DNA from: UBA12026 sp035291405
GTDB taxonomy: Bacteria > Patescibacteriota > Microgenomatia > UBA8517
NCBI GenBank assembly: GCA_035291405.1
Contig: DATDSD010000029.1
Location: 1-15,449, forward strand
DNA: 15,449 nucleotides
Direction of reading: 5' to 3'
Both the position numbers and the translations under genes were made by a program. Of this stretch, positions 13,715 through 15,449 are shown one piece after another (within the stretch, counting starts at the first letter, position 1; each line of letters starts with the position of its first letter). Under the pieces are notes generated by a model, which made no database searches, had not been told where the DNA came from, and saw only the letters and a list, made by a program, of their open reading frames with translations.

Positions 13715-14370
13715 AAAATAAAAAATATCTATCCCTTAAAACAGGAATGACACTGACAGAAATTTTAGTAGTCGTTTCGATTATTGCATTTATTTCAGTT
13801 TTGGTAACAAGTTATTTAAGATCACAAATTTTTAAAGGCAATGATGCTAGAAGAAAAACTGATTTAAGTAGAATAGGCATCGCTTTTGAAGAATATGAAA
13901 AAGATAACGATTGCTATCCTCTACCAGACCTTGTGGTTTGTAATCCAGGAACCGGACTGCGTCCATATCTTGATAAAATACCTTGTGATCCAATAAACGG
14001 GTCAACTTATATGTATGAACATGAAGATTCTATTTGTCCTCGGTGGTATAGAATTTATTCTAGTTTGGAAAATGAAAGTGATAATGATTACATAGCAAAT
14101 ATTGGTCCAAACTCAGCCTTTAGTTATTACTATTCAAGTCCAAATGCTCCAGCAATTATTGTTCCTGAATCAACTCCGGGCCCTACTCAGGAAAGTGAGA
14201 TACCCCCTACTAATTATTATGGTTGTTTTAATGGAGTTTGTGAACCAATTAGTTGGGATCCAGCAAGACCTGGACCAGAGTGTGAACCAAACTTTCAAAA
14301 TTCAGGTTGCTATGGTCGTTGTATAGATGACCTTGGCAATCCTGCAAATTCATGCATTCCTTGGAAATAA
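13711..14370 (+). CDS. Cysteine-rich type IV pilin-like protein with a C-terminal disulfide domain (pilin 2)
   Basis: The ATG at 13711 overlaps the pilD stop (ATGA), giving 219 residues; an in-frame TTG further upstream lies inside pilD and is unlikely. The leader MKNKKYLSLKTG is cleaved before Met (+1), followed by MTLTEILVVVSIIAFISVLV with Glu at +5. The pilin core continues NDARRKTDLSRIG, then CYP and a DP-containing loop (IPCDPINGSTYMYEHEDSIC), as in T2SG-type subunits. After a Pro/Ser/Thr-rich linker (about PAIIVPESTPGPTQESEIPP) comes a compact Cys-rich end: YYGCFNGVCEPISWD, GPECEP, GCYGRC, NSCIPW. There are ten cysteines in all. The added domain is absent from its neighbours, so it may be a tip or adhesive subunit. 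Its stop overlaps the next start by 1 nt. Confidence 0.85.
   Translation: MKNKKYLSLKTGMTLTEILVVVSIIAFISVLVTSYLRSQIFKGNDARRKTDLSRIGIAFEEYEKDNDCYPLPDLVVCNPGTGLRPYLDKIPCDPINGSTYMYEHEDSICPRWYRIYSSLENESDNDYIANIGPNSAFSYYYSSPNAPAIIVPESTPGPTQESEIPPTNYYGCFNGVCEPISWDPARPGPECEPNFQNSGCYGRCIDDLGNPANSCIPWK
14211..14367 (+). other. C-terminal Cys-rich module of pilin 2
   Basis: About 50 residues with six or more cysteines spaced C-x4-C ... C-x(n)-C-x2-C ... C, beginning YYGCFNGVCEPISWDP and closing GCYGRC...NSCIPW. The GC-x-N-x-x-C-x-P start resembles Cys-rich repeats that I recall in surface proteins of CPR bacteria and some archaea, where they often occur in tandem. Only one copy is seen. It is preceded by a proline-rich linker, so it is probably a separate folded unit. 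Confidence 0.55.
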
Positions 14371-14861
14371 TGAAATTTTTTACCAAATATGAACTTAAAT
14401 CACTTTTTACAATTTTTTTAATTCTATTTGGGTTAGTGACACTTAATATGGGTGCGTCACTTCGAAAAGGTAGAGACGCCACTCGTAAAAATGACCTTTC
14501 AGCTATGCAAAAGGCAATTGACATCTTTTACCAAAAATACAAGGAATTTCCAAAATCTACCGAAGATGGAAAGATTATTGGTTGTTTTAATGAGGAGCCG
14601 GTTGTAGATAGAATTACCGGTATTGCTTTAAATGCAGTTACCTGTGAATGGGGCTTATCCACATTTGAAAATATTAAAACAATGCCGAGAGATCCAAGTT
14701 ATAAAAAAGGATCAAGTTATCTTTACATTTCAAACGGAAAGGACTATGAACTTTACGTTTCACTTGAAGGCAAAAAAGAGCCTGAATATACAACTTCAAT
14801 AATTATCAAAAACTTGCAATGTGGAATAAAAGTATGCAATTATGGAAGGTGGAGTGATTAA
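14370..14861 (+). CDS. Pilin-like protein lacking a canonical prepilin cleavage site (pilin 3)
   Basis: The ATG at 14370 overlaps the previous stop (TAATG) and gives 163 residues; an in-frame ATG at 14352 would add MHSLEI from within pilin 2. The N-terminus MKFFTKYELKSLFTIFLIL has a hydrophobic helix but no Gly before the expected FTxxE. If F4 is +1, then E8 sits at +5, yet the -1 residue is Phe, so PilD should not cleave it normally. The rest is clearly pilin-like: RKGRDATRKNDLSAMQKAID, YQKYKEFP, and MPRDPSYKKGSSYLYISNG before a final Cys pair. Four cysteines are in the head (GCF, TCEW, QCG, VCN). It may be an uncleaved membrane-anchored minor pilin, a base component, or a decayed paralogue. 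It is one nucleotide from the next pilin gene. Confidence 0.78.
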   Translation: MKFFTKYELKSLFTIFLILFGLVTLNMGASLRKGRDATRKNDLSAMQKAIDIFYQKYKEFPKSTEDGKIIGCFNEEPVVDRITGIALNAVTCEWGLSTFENIKTMPRDPSYKKGSSYLYISNGKDYELYVSLEGKKEPEYTTSIIIKNLQCGIKVCNYGRWSD

Positions 14862-14862
14862 A

Positions 14863-15330
14863 ATGAAAAAAGGATTTACGCTTATAGAGTTGCTTGTAGT
14901 GATGGCCATCATTGGTGTTTTAGTTGCTCTAGGAGCGGGAAATTTTCGAACTGCACAGATGAGAGGAAGAGATACTCAAAGAAAGTCAGATCTTAAAAAT
15001 GTTTCCAATGCCTTAGAACTTTACTATTCAGATTACAAAAAATATCCAGATGACTTAGACTTGACCTCTGGAACAGCTGAATTTACAGACTCAAAAACTA
15101 TCTATTTTAAGACTTTACCAAAAGACCCTTCGCGTAATGGTAGTTATAGATATGTTTACAGAATTGTCGATGTTGGTCCACCCGCTACAAATCAAAAATA
15201 TCAGCTATTCGCCCACCTTGAAAATACAGAAGATCAGGATTTGAATTTAGACATTACTATTGCTGGTTGTGGTGGAACTGGGCCGTGCAACTTTGCAATA
15301 ACTAGTGCAAACACAAGTCCAACAGAATAA
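14863..15330 (+). CDS. T2SG-like type IV pilin (pilin 4)
   Basis: Canonical prepilin with the very short leader MKKG and mature start FTLIELLVVMAIIGVLVALG (E at +5). I chose ATG 14863 (155 residues) because it gives this standard leader and has a GGAG Shine-Dalgarno 8 nt upstream, one of the few clear ribosome binding sites in the window; an earlier ATG at 14842 would prepend MEGGVIK. The body follows the pseudopilin plan: RGRDTQRKSDLKNVSNALEL, YYSDYKKYP, LPKDPSRNGSYRYVY and LFAHLENTED, with a terminal C-x5-C pair. This is the type of subunit that often forms the main CPR pilus, so it competes with pilin 1 for the major-pilin role. Confidence 0.9.
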   Translation: MKKGFTLIELLVVMAIIGVLVALGAGNFRTAQMRGRDTQRKSDLKNVSNALELYYSDYKKYPDDLDLTSGTAEFTDSKTIYFKTLPKDPSRNGSYRYVYRIVDVGPPATNQKYQLFAHLENTEDQDLNLDITIAGCGGTGPCNFAITSANTSPTE

Positions 15331-15363
15331 CACTACTTAATTATTTAGTGGTAATATTAATAT
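15331..15363 (+). promoter_or_regulatory. Hairpin and TAATAT repeat between pilin 4 and pilin 5
   Basis: In this 33-nt gap CACTA (15331-15335) and TAGTG (15346-15350) can pair around a 10-nt AT loop, directly followed by the tandem TAATATTAATAT (15352-15363) up to the next ATG. There is no T-run, so an efficient intrinsic terminator is unlikely. It may be a weak stem affecting mRNA stability, and TAATAT 6 nt before ATG may be a -10 box. Confidence 0.3.
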
Positions 15364-15449
15364 ATGAAAAAAGGGTTCACTTTAATTGAATTGTTGGTGG
15401 TAGTCTCTTTAATCGGAGTATTATCAACTCTTGTTATAGCAAACTTAAA
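15364..15449 (+). CDS. Type IV prepilin, N-terminal fragment (pilin 5, cut by window end)
   Basis: The last 86 nt encode MKKG then FTLIELLVVVSLIGVLSTLV, a textbook class III prepilin signal: a short basic leader, Gly at -1, Phe at +1, Glu at +5 and a long hydrophobic helix. It is nearly identical in this region to pilin 4, which suggests a paralogue. The head domain lies beyond the window, so size and role are unknown. Confidence 0.88.
   Translation, partial: MKKGFTLIELLVVVSLIGVLSTLVIANL

Noticed and set aside
1..15449. CRISPR arrays, tRNA/rRNA genes, transposases or prophage genes
   Set aside because: No regularly spaced direct repeats, cloverleaf-like sequences or transposase-like motifs were seen by eye; the intein is the only mobile element supported.

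Overview
The window looks like a piece of chromosome from a small-genome, AT-rich bacterium of the Candidate Phyla Radiation (Patescibacteria), most likely near Microgenomates. This is inferred from gene content and style, not from a marker gene. The evidence is compact genes that overlap or abut, almost no Shine-Dalgarno sequences, a very short DNA polymerase III delta-prime protein, and a type IV pilus cluster with many T2SG-like pilins. TGG encodes Trp and TGA works as a stop (end of the prepilin peptidase gene), so this is not a UGA-Gly lineage such as Gracilibacteria.

Layout. Positions 1-1779 (minus strand): a NAD-type malic enzyme, then two small membrane proteins (DUF2177 family and a DUF1295/steroid-reductase-like protein cut by the window start). 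Positions 1810-2421 (plus): a single DEDDy 3'-5' exonuclease, divergent from the malic enzyme. Positions 2424-8332 (minus): a degenerate delta-prime clamp-loader protein overlapping gyrB. gyrB carries a 434-residue in-frame intein with an HNH homing endonuclease in the TOPRIM active site. A membrane pyrophosphatase with its own leaderless promoter follows. Positions 8363-15449 (plus): a type IV pilus assembly operon, pilB-pilT-pilC-pilin-pilD-pilin-pilin-pilin-pilin, whose last pilin runs off the window.

How the genes work together. In the pilus cluster PilB extends and PilT retracts the fibre, PilC is the membrane platform, PilD cleaves prepilins, and five pilin-like proteins supply the fibre or its tip. 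No pilM/N/O/Q is seen here; they may lie downstream. The left part combines carbon metabolism (malate to pyruvate), PPi-driven proton pumping and DNA topology/replication genes, and these do not form one pathway.

Regulatory architecture is a striking feature. Both divergent gene pairs are separated by exactly 30 bp with overlapping back-to-back -10 boxes. hppA and the DUF2177 gene have a -10 box exactly 6 nt before ATG, predicting transcripts that start at the A of the start codon. No rRNA, tRNA, CRISPR array or transposase was found, and there is no gene-free stretch longer than about 80 bp.
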